Shown here: positions 9,408 through 21,911 of the stretch, in pieces
Layout of the letters: the number at the start of each line of letters is the position of its first letter
Position numbering within the stretch: the first letter of the stretch is position 1
DNA from: Eutreptiella sp. 'Long Island Sound 2002'
Lineage: Eukaryota; Euglenozoa; Euglenophyceae; Eutreptiales; Eutreptiaceae
Assembly: GCA_964036045.1 (NCBI GenBank)
Contig: OZ038387.1
Location: 21,591,348 to 21,655,347 of the forward strand
DNA: 64,000 bases
Reading direction: 5' to 3'
The notes under the pieces: model-generated
Told to the model about the DNA's origin: nothing
The model's input: only the letters and a program-made list of their open reading frames with translations
Databases searched by the model: none
Position numbers and translations under genes: made by a program

Positions 9408-12400
9408 TCAGAGGTGGCCCACAAGTGGGCAAGGTGGCTACATAACCCCTGCCGCTTGGGGGGTCCCCACCGCTTCAGAGCGGGGGGCAGATTTCAGAGG
9501 TGGCCCACAAGTGGGCAAGGTGGCTACATAACCCCTGCCGCTTGGGGGATCCCCACCGCTTCAGAGCGGGGGGCAGAATCAGAGGTGTCCCACAAGTGGG
9601 CAAGGTGGCTACATAACCCCTGCCGCCTGGGGGATCCCCACCATTTCAGAGCGGGGGGCAGAATCAGAGGTGGCCCACAAGTGGGCAAGGTGGCTACATA
9701 ACCATTGCCGCCTGGGGGATCCCCACCATTTCAGGGCGGGGGGCAAAATCAGAGGTGGCCCACAAGTGGGCAAGGTGGCTACATAACCATTGCCGCCTGG
9801 GGGATCCTCAACGCTTCAGAGCGGGGGGCAGAATCAGAGGTGGCCCACAAGTGGGCAAGGTGGCTACATAACCCCTGCCACCTCGGGGATTCCCACCACT
9901 TCAGAGCGTGGGGCAAAATCAGAGGTGTCCCACAAGTGGGCAAGGTGGCTACACAACCCCTGCCGCCTGGGGGATCCCCACCGCTTCAGAGCGGGGGGCA
10001 GAATCAGAGGTGGCCCACAAGTGGGCAAGGTGGCTACGTAACCATTGCCGCCTAGGGGGTCCCGACCGCTTCAGAGCGTGGGGCACAATCAGAGGTGGCC
10101 CACAAGTGGGCAAGGTGGCTACATAACCCCTGCCACCTGGGGGATCCCCACCACTTCAGAGCATGGGGCAAAATCAGAGGTGGCCCACAAGTGGGCAAGG
10201 TGGCTACATAACCCCTGCCGCCTGGTGGGTCCCCACCGCTTCAGAGCGGGGGGCAGATTCAGAGGTGGCCCACAAGTGGGCAAGGTGGCTACATAACCCC
10301 TGCCACCTCGGGGATTCCCACCACTTCAGAGCGTGGGGCAAAATCAGAGGTGGCCCACAAGTGGGCAAGGTGGCTACACAACCCCTGCCGCCTGGGGGAT
10401 CCCCACCGCTTCAGAGCGGGGGGCAGAATCAGAAGTGGCCCACAAGTGGGCAAGGTGGCTACGTAACCCCTGCCGCCTAGGGGGTCCCGACCGCTTCAGA
10501 GCGGGGGGCAGAATCAGAGGTGGCCCACAAGTGGGCAAGGTGGCTACATAACCCCTGCCGCCTAGGGGATCCCCACCACTTCAGCGCTTGGGGCAAAATC
10601 AGAGGTGGCCCACAAGTGGGCAAGGTGGCTACATAACCATTGCCGCCTGGGGGATCCCCACCGCTTCAGAGCGGGGGGCAGATTCAGAGGTGGCCCACAA
10701 GTGGGCAAGGTGGCTACATAACCCCTGCCACCTCGGGGATTCCCACCACTTCAGAGCGTGGGGCAAAATCAGAGGTGGCCCACAAGTGGGCAAGGTGGCT
10801 ACACAACCCCTGCCGCCTGGGGGATCCCCACCGCTTCAGAGCAGGGGGCAGAATCAGAGGTGGCCCACAAGTGGGCAAGGTGGCTACGTAACCCCTGCCG
10901 CCTAGGGGGTCCCGACCGCTTCAGAGCGTGGGGCACAATCAGAGGTGGCCCACAAGTGGGCAAGGTGGCTACATAACCCCTGCCGCCTAGGGGATCCCCA
11001 CCACTTCAGCGCTTGGGGCAAAATCAGAGGTGGCCCACAAGTGGGCAAGGTGGCTACATAACCCCTGCCGCTTGGGGGGTCCCCACCGCTTCAGAGCGGG
11101 GGGCAGATTCAGAGGTGGCCCACAAGTGGGCAAGGTGGCTACACAACCCCTGCCGCCTGGGGTGTCCCCACCGCTTTAGAGCGGGGGGCAGAATCAGAGG
11201 TGGCCCACAAGTGGGCAAGGTGGCTACATAACCCCTGCCGCTTGGGGGGTCCCCACCGCTTCAGAGCGGGGGGCAGATTTCAGAGGTGGCCCACAAGTGG
11301 GCAAGGTGGCTACATAACCCCTGCCGCTTGGGGGATCCCCACCGCTTCAGAGCGGGGGGCAGAATCAGAGGTGTCCCACAAGTGGGCAAGGTGGCTACAT
11401 AACCCCTGCCGCCTGGGGGATCCCCACCATTTCAGAGCGGGGGGCAGAATCAGAGGTGGCCCACAAGTGGGCAAGGTGGCTACATAACCATTGCCGCCTG
11501 GGGGATCCCCACCATTTCAGGGCGGGGGGCAAAATCAGAGGTGGCCCACAAGTGGGCAAGGTGGCTACATAACCATTGCCGCCTGGGGGATCCTCAACGC
11601 TTCAGAGCGGGGGGCAGAATCAGAGGTGGCCCACAAGTGGGCAAGGTGGCTACATAACCCCTGCCACCTCGGGGATTCCCACCACTTCAGAGCGTGGGGC
11701 AAAATCAGAGGTGTCCCACAAGTGGGCAAGGTGGCTACACAACCCCTGCCGCCTGGGGGATCCCCACCGCTTCAGAGCGGGGGGCAGAATCAGAGGTGGC
11801 CCACAAGTGGGCAAGGTGGCTACGTAACCATTGCCGCCTAGGGGGTCCCGACCGCTTCAGAGCGTGGGGCACAATCAGAGGTGGCCCACAAGTGGGCAAG
11901 GTGGCTACATAACCCCTGCCACCTGGGGGATCCCCACCACTTCAGAGCATGGGGCAAAATCAGAGGTGGCCCACAAGTGGGCAAGGTGGCTACATAACCC
12001 CTGCCGCCTGGTGGGTCCCCACCGCTTCAGAGCGGGGGGCAGATTCAGAGGTGGCCCACAAGTGGGCAAGGTGGCTACATAACCCCTGCCACCTCGGGGA
12101 TTCCCACCACTTCAGAGCGTGGGGCAAAATCAGAGGTGGCCCACAAGTGGGCAAGGTGGCTACACAACCCCTGCCGCCTGGGGGATCCCCACCGCTTCAG
12201 AGCGGGGGGCAGAATCAGAAGTGGCCCACAAGTGGGCAAGGTGGCTACGTAACCCCTGCCGCCTAGGGGGTCCCGACCGCTTCAGAGCGGGGGGCAGAAT
12301 CAGAGGTGGCCCACAAGTGGGCAAGGTGGCTACATAACCCCTGCCGCCTAGGGGATCCCCACCACTTCAGCGCTTGGGGCAAAATCAGAGGTGGCCCACA

Positions 12401-12855
12401 AGTGGGCAAGGTGGCTACATAACCATTGCCGCCTGGGGGATCCCCACCGCTTCAGAGCGGGGGGCAGATTCAGAGGTGGCCCACAAGTGGGCAAGGTGGC
12501 TACATAACCCCTGCCACCTCGGGGATTCCCACCACTTCAGAGCGTGGGGCAAAATCAGAGGTGGCCCACAAGTGGGCAAGGTGGCTACACAACCCCTGCC
12601 GCCTGGGGGATCCCCACCGCTTCAGAGCAGGGGGCAGAATCAGAGGTGGCCCACAAGTGGGCAAGGTGGCTACGTAACCCCTGCCGCCTAGGGGGTCCCG
12701 ACCGCTTCAGAGCGTGGGGCACAATCAGAGGTGGCCCACAAGTGGGCAAGGTGGCTACATAACCCCTGCCGCCTAGGGGATCCCCACCACTTCAGCGCTT
12801 GGGGCAAAATCAGAGGTGGCCCACAAGTGGGCAAGGTGGCTACATAACCCCTGCC
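9408..12855. repeat. Block duplication in array B, offset 1786 bp (21 units + 1)
   Basis: The unit order from about 9408 to 11069 is repeated from about 11194 to 12855, including the extra T of AGATTTCAG and the rare GATCCTCAACGC and GAGCATGGGG variants. The extra base explains why the offset is 1786 and not 1785. Confidence 0.8.
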
Positions 12856-13705
12856 GCCTGGTGGGTCCCCACCGCTTCAGAGCGGGGGGCAGATTCAGAG
12901 GTGGCCCACAAGTGGGCAAGGTGGCTACATAACCCCTGCCACCTCGGGGATTCCCACCACTTCAGAGCGTGGGGCAAAATCAGAGGTGGCCCACAAGTGG
13001 GCAAGGTGGCTACACAACCCCTGCCGCCTGGGGGATCCCCACCGCTTCAGAGCGGGGGGCAGAATCAGAAGTGGCCCACAAGTGGGCAAGGTGGCTACGT
13101 AACCCCTGCCGCCTAGGGGGTCCCGACCGCTTCAGAGCGGGGGGCAGAATCAGAGGTGGCCCACAAGTGGGCAAGGTGGCTACATAACCCCTGCCGCCTA
13201 GGGGATCCCCACCACTTCAGCGCTTGGGGCAAAATCAGAGGTGGCCCACAAGTGGGCAAGGTGGCTACATAACCATTGCCGCCTGGGGGATCCCCACCGC
13301 TTCAGAGCGGGGGGCAGATTCAGAGGTGGCCCACAAGTGGGCAAGGTGGCTACATAACCCCTGCCACCTCGGGGATTCCCACCACTTCAGAGCGTGGGGC
13401 AAAATCAGAGGTGGCCCACAAGTGGGCAAGGTGGCTACACAACCCCTGCCGCCTGGGGGATCCCCACCGCTTCAGAGCAGGGGGCAGAATCAGAGGTGGC
13501 CCACAAGTGGGCAAGGTGGCTACGTAACCCCTGCCGCCTAGGGGGTCCCGACCGCTTCAGAGCGTGGGGCACAATCAGAGGTGGCCCACAAGTGGGCAAG
13601 GTGGCTACATAACCCCTGCCGCCTAGGGGATCCCCACCACTTCAGCGCTTGGGGCAAAATCAGAGGTGGCCCACAAGTGGGCAAGGTGGCTACATAACCC
13701 CTGCC
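11950..13705. repeat. Tandem duplication of a 10-unit block, offset 850 bp
   Basis: The unit order from about 11950 to 12855 is repeated from about 12800 to 13705. It overlaps the second copy of the 1786-bp duplication, so this event must be younger than that one. Confidence 0.75.
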
Positions 13706-15519
13706 GCTTGGGGGGTCCCCACCGCTTCAGAGCGGGGGGCAGATTCAGAGGTGGCCCACAAGTGGGCAAGGTGGCTACACAACCCCTGCCGCCTGGGGTG
13801 TCCCCACCGCTTTAGAGCGGGGGGCAGAATCAGAGGTGTCCCACAAGTGGGCAAGGTGGCTACATAACCCGTGCCGCTTGGGGGATCCCCACCATTTCAG
13901 AGCGGGGGGCAGAATCAGAGGTGGCCCACAAGTGGGCAAGGTGGCTACATAACCATTGCCGTCTGGGGGATCCCCAACGCTTCAGAGCGGGGGGCAGAAT
14001 CAGAGGTGGCCCACAAGTGGGCAAGGTGGCTACATAACCCCTGCCACCTCGGGGATTCCCACCACTTCAGAGCGTGGGGCAAAATCAGAGGTGGCCCACA
14101 AGTGGGCAAGGTGGCTACACAACCCCTGCCGCCTGGGGGATCCCCACCGCTTCAGAGCGGGGGGCAGAATCAGAGGTGGCCCACAAGTGGGCAAGGTGGC
14201 TACGTAACCCCTGCCGCCTAGGGGGTCCCGACCGCTTCAGAGCGTGGGGCACAATCAGAGGTGGCCCACAAGTGGGCAAGGTGGCTACATAACCCCTGCC
14301 GCCTAGGGGATCCCCACCACTTCAGCGCTTGGGGCAAAATCAGAGGTGGCCCACAAGTGGGCAAGGTGGCTACATAACCCCTGCCGCTTGGGGGGTCCCC
14401 ACCGCTTCAGAGCGGGGGGCAGATTCAGAGGTGGCCCACAAGTGGGCAAGGTGGCTACATAACCCCTGCCGCCTGGGGGGTCCCCACCACTTCAGAGCGT
14501 AGGGCAAAATCAGAGGTGGCCCACAAGTGGGCAAGGTGGCTACATAACCCCTGCCGCTTGGGGGGTCCCCACCGCTTCAGAGCGGGGGGCAGATTTCAGA
14601 GGTGGCCCACAAGTGGGCAAGGTGGCTACATAACCCCTGCCGCTTGGGGGATCCCCACCGCTTCAGAGCGGGGGGCAGAATCAGAGGTGTCCCACAAGTG
14701 GGCAAGGTGGCTACATAACCCCTGCCGCCTGGGGGATCCCCACCATTTCAGAGCGGGGGGCAGAATCAGAGGTGGCCCACAAGTGGGCAAGGTGGCTACA
14801 TAACCATTGCCGCCTGGGGGATCCCCACCATTTCAGGGCGGGGGGCAAAATCAGAGGTGGCCCACAAGTGGGCAAGGTGGCTACATAACCATTGCCGCCT
14901 GGGGGATCCTCAACGCTTCAGAGCGGGGGGCAGAATCAGAGGTGGCCCACAAGTGGGCAAGGTGGCTACATAACCCCTGCCACCTCGGGGATTCCCACCA
15001 CTTCAGAGCGTGGGGCAAAATCAGAGGTGTCCCACAAGTGGGCAAGGTGGCTACACAACCCCTGCCGCCTGGGGGATCCCCACCGCTTCAGAGCGGGGGG
15101 CAGAATCAGAGGTGGCCCACAAGTGGGCAAGGTGGCTACGTAACCATTGCCGCCTAGGGGGTCCCGACCGCTTCAGAGCGTGGGGCACAATCAGAGGTGG
15201 CCCACAAGTGGGCAAGGTGGCTACATAACCCCTGCCACCTGGGGGATCCCCACCACTTCAGAGCATGGGGCAAAATCAGAGGTGGCCCACAAGTGGGCAA
15301 GGTGGCTACATAACCCCTGCCGCCTGGTGGGTCCCCACCGCTTCAGAGCGGGGGGCAGATTCAGAGGTGGCCCACAAGTGGGCAAGGTGGCTACATAACC
15401 CCTGCCGCCTGGGGGGTCCCCACCGCTTCAGAGCGGAGGGCAGAATCAGAGGTGTCCCACAAGTGGGCAAGGTGGCTACATAACCCCTGCCGCCTAGGGG
15501 ATCGCCACCACTTCAGAGC

Positions 15520-18500
15520 GTGGGACAAAATCAGAGGTGGCCCACAAGTGGGCAAGGTGGCTACATAACCCCTGCTGCTTGGGGGGTCCCCACCGCTTCA
15601 GGGCGGGGGGCAGATTCAGAGGTGGCCCACAAGTGGGCAAGGTGGCTACATAACCCCTGCCGCTTGGGGGATCCCCACCGCTTCAGAGCGTGGGGCAGAA
15701 TCAGAGGTGGCCCACAAGTGGGCAAGGTGGCTACATAACCCCTGCCGCCTGGGGGGTCCCCACCGCTTCAGAGCGGGGGGGAGAATCAGAGGTGGCCCAC
15801 AAGTGGGAAAGGTGGCTACATAACCCCTGCCGCCTGGGGGGTCCCCACCGCTTCAGAGCGGGAGGCAGAATCAGAGGTGGCTCACAAGTGGGCAAGGTGG
15901 CTACATAACCCCTGCCGCCTGGGGGATCCCCACCACTTCAGAGCGGGGGGCAGAATCAGAGGTGGCCCACAAGTACGCAATGTGGCTACATAACCCCTGC
16001 CGCCTGGGGGATCCCCACCGCTTCAGAGCGTGGGGCAAAATCAGAGGTGGCCCACAAGTACGCAATGTGGCTACATAACCCCTGCCGCCTGGGGGATCCC
16101 CACCGCTTCAGAGCGTGGAGCAGAATCAGAGGTGGCCCACAAGTGGGCAAGGTGGCTACATAACCCCTGCCGCTTGGGGGATCCCCACCGCTTCAGAGCG
16201 GGGGGCAGAATCAGAGGTGGCTCACAAGTGGGCAAGGTGGCTACATAACCCCTGCCGCCTGGGGGATCCCCACCACTTCAGAGCGGGGGGCAGAATCAGA
16301 GGTGGCCCACAAGTGGGCAACGTGGCTACATAACCCCTGCCGCCTGGGGGATCCCCATCGCTTCAGAGCGGGGGGCAGAATCAGAGGTGGCCCACAAGTG
16401 GGCAAGGTGGCTAAATAACCCCTGCCGCCTGGGGGATCCCCACCACTTCAGAGCGGGGGGCACAATCAGAGGTGGCCCACAAGTGGGCAAGGTGGCTACA
16501 TAACCCCTGCCGCCTAGGGGGTCCCGACCGCTTCAGAGCCTGGGGCAGAATCAGAGGTGGCCCACAAGTGGGCAAGGTGGCTACATAACCCCTGCCGCCT
16601 AGGGGATCTCCACCACTTCAGAGCGTGGGGCAAAATCAGAGGTGGCCCACAAGTGGGCAAGGTGGCTACACAACCCCTGCCGCCTGGGGGATCCCCATCG
16701 CTTCAGAGCGGGGGGCAGAATCAGAGGTGGCCCACAAGTGGGCAAGGTGGCTACGTAACCCCTGCCGCCTAGGGGGTCCCGACCGCTTCAGAGCGTGGGG
16801 CAGAATCAGAGGTGGCCCACAAGTGGGCAAGGTGGCTACATAACCCCTGCCGCTTGGGGGATTCCCACCGCTTGAGAGCGGGGGGCAGAATCAGAGGTGG
16901 CCCACAAGTGGGCAAGGTGGCTACATAACCCCTGCCGCCTAGGGGATCCCCACCGCTTCAGAGCGGGGGGCAGATTCAGAGGTGGCCCACAAGTGGGCAA
17001 GGTGGCTACATAACCCCTGCCGCTTGGGGGGTCCCCACCGCTTCAGAGCGGGGGGCAGATTTCAGAGGTGGCCCACAAGTGGGCAAGGTGGCTACATAAC
17101 CCGTGCCGCTTGGGGGATCCCCACCGCTTCAGAGCGGGGGGCAGAATCAGAGGTGTCCCACAAGTGGGCAAGGTGGCTACATAACCCATGCCGCCTGGGG
17201 GATCCCCACCGCTTCAGAGCGGGGGGCAGAATCAGAGGTGGCCCACAAGTGGGCAAGGTGGCTACATAACCCCTGCCGCCTGGGGGATCCCCACCATTTC
17301 AGGGCGGGGGGCAAAATCAGAGGTAGCCCACAAGTGGGCAAGGTGGCTACATAACCATTGCCGCCTGGGGGATCCCCAACGCTTCAGAGCGGGGGGCAGA
17401 ATCAGAGGTGGCCCACAAGTGGGCAAGGTGGCTACATAACCCCTGCCACCTCGGGGATTCCCACCGCTTCAGAGCGTGGGGCAAAATCAGAGGTGGCCCA
17501 CAAGTGGGCAAGGTGGCTACACAACCCTTGCCGCCTGGGGGATCCCCACCGCTTCAGAGCGGGGGGCAGAATCAGAGGTGGCCCACAAGTGGGCAAGGTG
17601 GCTACGTAACCCCTGCCGCCTAGGGGGTCCCGACCGCTTCAGAGCGTGGGGCACAATCAGAGGTGGCCCACAAGTGGGCAAGGTGGCTACATAACCCCTG
17701 CCGCCTAGGGGATCCCCACCACTTCAGAGCGTGGGGCAAAATCAGAGGTGGCCCACAAGTGGGCAAGGTGGCTACATAACCCCTGCCGCCTGGGGGGTCC
17801 CGACCGCTTCAGAGCGGGGGGCAGATTCAGAGGTGGCCCACAAGTGGGCAAGGTGGCTACATAACCCCTGCCGCTTGGGGGGTCCCCACCGCTTCAGAGC
17901 GGGGGGCAGAATCAGAGGTGTCCCACAAGTGGGCAAGGTGGCTACATAACCCCTGCCGCCTAGGGGATCCCCACCACTTCAGAGCATGGGGCAAAATCAG
18001 AGGTGGCCCACAAGTGGGCAAGGTGGCTACATAACCCCTGCTGCTTGGGGGGTCCCCACCACTTCAGGGCGGGGGGCAGATTCAGAGGTGGCCCACAAGT
18101 GGGCAAGGTGGCTACATAACCCCTGCCGCCTGGGGGGTCCCCACCACTTCAGAGCGGGGGGCAGAATCAGAGGTGGCCCACAAGTGGGCAAGGTGGCTAC
18201 ATAACCCCTGCCGCCTGGGGGGTCCCCACCGCTTCAGAGCGGGAGGCAGAATCAGAGGTGGCTCACAAGTGGGCAAGGTGGCTACATAACCCCTGCCGCC
18301 TGGGGGATCCCCACCACTTCAGAGCGGGGGGCAGAATCAGAGGTGGCCCACAAGTACGCAATGTGGCTACATAACCCCTGCCGCCTGGGGGATCCCCACC
18401 GCTTCAGAGCGTGGGGCAGAATCAGAGGTGGCCCACAAGTACGCAATGTGGCTACATAACCCCTGCCGCTTGGGGGATCCCCACCGCTTCAGAGCGTGGA

Positions 18501-18715
18501 GCAGAATCAGAGGTGGCCCACAAGTGGGCAAGGTGGCTACATAACCCCTGCCGCTTGGGGGATCCCCACCGCTTCAGAGCGGGGGGCAGAATCAGAGGTG
18601 GCTCACAAGTGGGCAAGGTGGCTACATAACCCCTGCCGCCTGGGGGATCCCCACCGCTTCAGAGCGGGGGGCAGAATCAGAGGTGGCCCACAAGTGGGCA
18701 AGGTGGCTACATAAC
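15520..18715. repeat. Block duplication in array B, offset about 2381 bp (28 units + 1)
   Basis: The run of units containing two successive GTACGCAATG variants and the GCGTGGAGCAG variant occurs near 15960-16330 and again near 18341-18711. The copies differ at several sites, so this duplication looks older than the 850, 1786 and 5102 bp ones. Confidence 0.65.
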
Positions 18716-20689
18716 CCCTGCCGCCTGGGGGATCCCCACCGCTTCAGAGCGGGGGGCAGAATCAGAGGTGGCCCACAAGTGGGCAAGGTGGCTACATAAC
18801 CCCTGCCGCCTGGGGGATCCCCACCACTTCAGAGCGGGGGGCAGAATCAGAGGTGGCCCACAAGTGGGCAAGGTGGCTACATAACCCCTGCCGCCTGGGG
18901 GATCCCCACCGCTTCAGAGCGTGGGGCAGAATCAGAGGTGGCCCACAAGTGGGCAAGGTGGCTACATAACCCCTGCCGCCTAGGGGATCCCCACCACTTC
19001 AGAGCGTGGGGCAGAACCAGAGGTGGCCCACAAGTGGGCAAGGTGGCTACACAACCCCTGCCGCCTGGGGGATCCCCACCGCTTCAGAGCGGGGGGCAGA
19101 TTTCAGAGGTGGCCCACAAGTGGGCAAGGTGGCTACATAACCCCTGCCGCCTAGGGGTCCCGACCGCTTCAGAGCGTGGGGCAGAATCAGGGGTGGCCCA
19201 CAAGTGGGCAAGGTGGCTACATAACCCCTGCCGCCTGGGGGATTCCCACCGCTTGAGAGCGGGGGGCAGAATCAGAGGTGGCCCACAAGTGGGCAAGGTG
19301 GCTACATAACCCCTGCCGCCTGGGGGGTCCCCACCGCTTGAGAGCGGGGGGCAGAATCAGAGGTGGCCCACAAGTGGGCAAGGTGGCTACATAACCCCTG
19401 CCGCTTGGGGGTCCCCACCGCTTCAGAGCGGGGGGCAGAATCAGAGGTGGCCCACAAGTGGGCAAAGTTGGCTACATAACCCCTACCGCCCCGGGGTCCC
19501 CACCGCTTCAGAGCGGGGGGCAGAACCAGAGGTGGCCCACAAGTACGCAAGGTGGCTACATAACCCCTGCTGCCTGGGGGATCCCCACCGCTTCAGGGCG
19601 TGGGGCAGAATCAGAGGTGGCCCACAAGTGGGCAAGGTGGCTACATAACCCCTGCCGCTTGGGGGATCCCCATCGCTTCAGAGCGGGGGGCAGAATCAGA
19701 GGTGGCCCACAAGTGGGCAAGGTGGCTACATAACCCCTACCGCCTGGGGGTCCCGACCGCTTCAGAGCGGGGGGCAGAATCAGAGGTGGCCCACAAGTGG
19801 GCAAGGTGGCTACATAACCCCTGCCGCCTGGGGGATCCCCACCACTTCAGAGCGGGGGGCAGAATCAGAGGTGGCCCACAAGTGGGCAAGGTGGCTACAT
19901 AACCCCTGCCGCCTGGGGGATCCCCACCGCTTCAGAGCGGGGGGCAGAATCAGAGGTGGCCCACAAGTGGGCAAGGTGGCTACATAACCCCTGCCGCCTA
20001 GGGGATCCCCACCGCTTCAGAGCGGGGGGCAGAATCAGAGGTGGCCCACAAGTGGGCAAGGTGGCTACATAACCCCTGCCGCCTGGGGGGTCCCCACCGC
20101 TTCAGAGCGGGGGGCAGAATCAGAGGTGGCCCACAAGTGGGCAAGGTGGCTACATAACCCCTGCCGCCTGGGGGATCCCCACCGCTTCAGAGCGGGGGGC
20201 AGAATCAGAGGTGGCCCACAAGTGGGCAAGGTGGCTACATAACCCCTGCCGCCTAGGGGATCCCCACCACTTCAGAGCGTGGGCAAAATCAGAGGTGGCC
20301 CACAAGTGGGCAAGGTGGCTACATAACCCCTGCCGCCTAGGGGATCCCCACCACTTCAGAGCGTGGGGCAAAATCAGAGGTGGCCCACAAGTGGGCAAGG
20401 TGGCTACACAACCCCTGCCGCTTGGGGGATCCCCACCGCTTCAGAGCGGGGGGCAGAATCAGAGGTGGCCCACAAGTGGGCAAGGTGGCCACGTAACCCC
20501 TGCCGCCTAGGGGGTCCCGACCGCTTCAGAGCGTGGGGCAGAATCAGAGGTGGCCCACAAGTGGGCAAGGTGGCTACATAACCCCTCCCGCCTGGGGGAT
20601 CCCCACCGCTTCAGAGCGGGGGGCAGAATCAGAGGTTGCCCACAAGTGGGCAAAGTTGGCTACATAACCCCTGCCGCCTGGGGGATCCC

Positions 20690-21719
20690 CACCGCTTCAG
20701 AGCGGGGGGCAGAATCAGAGGTGGCCCACAAGTACGCAAGGTGGCTACATAACCCCTGCCGCCTGGGGGATCCCCACCGCTTCAGAGCGTGGGGCAGAAT
20801 CAGAGGTGGCCCACAAGTACGCAAGGTGGCTACATAACCCCTGCCGCCTGGGGGATCCCCACCACTTCAGAGCGTGGGGCAGAATCAGAGGTGGCCCACA
20901 AGTGGGCAAGGTGGCTACATAACCCCTGCCGCTTGGGGGATCCCCACCGCTTCAGAGCGGGGGGCAGAATCAGAGGTGGCCCACAAGTGGGCAAGGTGGC
21001 TACATAACCATTGCCGCCTGGGGTCCCGACCGCTTCAGAGCGTGGGGCAGAATCAGAGGTGGCCCACAAGTGGGCAAGGTGGCTACATAACCCCTGCCGC
21101 CTGGGGGATCCCCACCACTTCAGAGCGGGGGGCAGAATCAGAGGTGGCCCACAAGTGGGCAAGGTGGCTACATAACCCCTCCCGCCTGGGGGATCCCCAC
21201 CGCTTCAGAGCGGGGGGCAGAATCAGAGGTGGCCCACAAGTGGGCAAAGTTGGCTACATAACCCCTACCGCCCTGGGGGTCCCCACCGCTTCAGAGCGGG
21301 GGGCAGAATCAGAGGTGGCCCACAAGTACGCAAGGTGGCTACATAACCCCTGCCGCCTGGGGGATCCCCCCCGCTTCAGAGCGTGGGGCAGAATCAGAGG
21401 TGGCCCACAAGTGGGCAAGGTGGCTACATAACCCCTGCCGCTTGGGGGATCCCCACCGCTTCAGAGCGGGGGGCAGAATCAGAGGTGGCCCACAAGTGGG
21501 CAAGGTGGCTACATAACCATTGCCGCCTGGGGTCCCGACCGCTTCAGAGCGTGGGGCAGAATCAGAGGTGGCCCACAAGTGGGCAAGGTGGCTACATAAC
21601 CCCTGCCGCCTGGGGGATCCCCACCACTTCAGAGCGGGGGGCAGAATCAGAGGTGGCCCACAAGTGGGCAAGGTGGCTACATAACCCCTGCCGCCTGGGG
21701 GATCCCCACCGCTTCAGAG
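20690..21719. repeat. Terminal 6-unit duplication, offset 509 bp
   Basis: At the right end of array B the unit order including GTACGCAAGG, the short GCCTGGGGTCCCGACC form and GGGCAAAGTTGG repeats with an offset of 509 bp. The array then stops inside CGCTTCAGAG at the AT-rich element. Confidence 0.7.
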
Positions 21720-21911
21720 TAAAAACGAAAACTTTTTTTTACTAGGTTACGAAACCAATAAAAAAAAACTTTCTTTTACTAGGTTCTGAAACCTAGTAAA
21801 AAATTTTTTTTACTAGCTTCCCAATACCTAGTAAAAACTAGTGAACCTAGTAAACTGTTACCGACTAAAATTTTTTCAAAAAAAATCTTTTTTACTAGGT
21901 TTAACTACAGA
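21720..21911. repeat. AT-rich inverted-repeat element, copy 4, right border of array B
   Basis: TTTTTTACTAGG and CCTAGTAAAAA arms, then AACTAGTGAACCTAGTAAAC, CTGTTACC and TTTAACTACAGACCC, match copy 3 at the left border in the same orientation. Array B therefore lies between two direct copies, each ending in TAACTACAGACCC. At the left the satellite follows, and at the right non-satellite DNA follows. Confidence 0.85.

Larger units (their letters stand above)
7805..15405. repeat. Long-range duplication in array B, offset 5102 bp (60 units + 2)
   Basis: About 2.5 kb starting near 7805 reappears starting near 12907 with the same order of variant units and the same one-base insertions. I noticed only one difference (AGAGGTGG against AGAAGTGG near 7971/13073). 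Identity is lost on both sides. This shows a recent block duplication rather than slow unit-by-unit amplification. Confidence 0.8.
3704..21719. repeat. 85-bp satellite, array B (about 212 units)
   Basis: An unbroken head-to-tail array of 18.0 kb. The commonest unit is 85 bp and about 66 percent GC. It carries three inverted repeats: GCCCAC-AA-GTGGGC, the GGGGGATCCCC core, and CCGCT-TCAG-AGCGG. Units differ at a limited set of positions (CCCCTGCC or CCATTGCC; GCCTGG, GCCTAG or GCTTGG; GATCCCC or GGTCCCC; GTGGGC or GTACGC), and these variants mark higher-order blocks. Indels of one base (for example AGATTTCAG instead of AGATTCAG) tag some blocks. Open frames of 72, 83, 95, 105 and 116 codons recur because three units make 255 bp. 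They have no start context or constant product and are not genes. Confidence 0.98.

Noticed and set aside
1612-21745. Dozens of open frames of 66-185 codons with near-identical peptides (for example VAHKWARWLHNPCRLG) across arrays A and B
   Set aside because: The unit is 85 bp, so each frame is read in turn and three units give the same 255-bp pattern. Frames exist on both strands, end wherever TAACCCC or a variant falls in frame, and have no consistent start. They follow from the repeat and are not genes.
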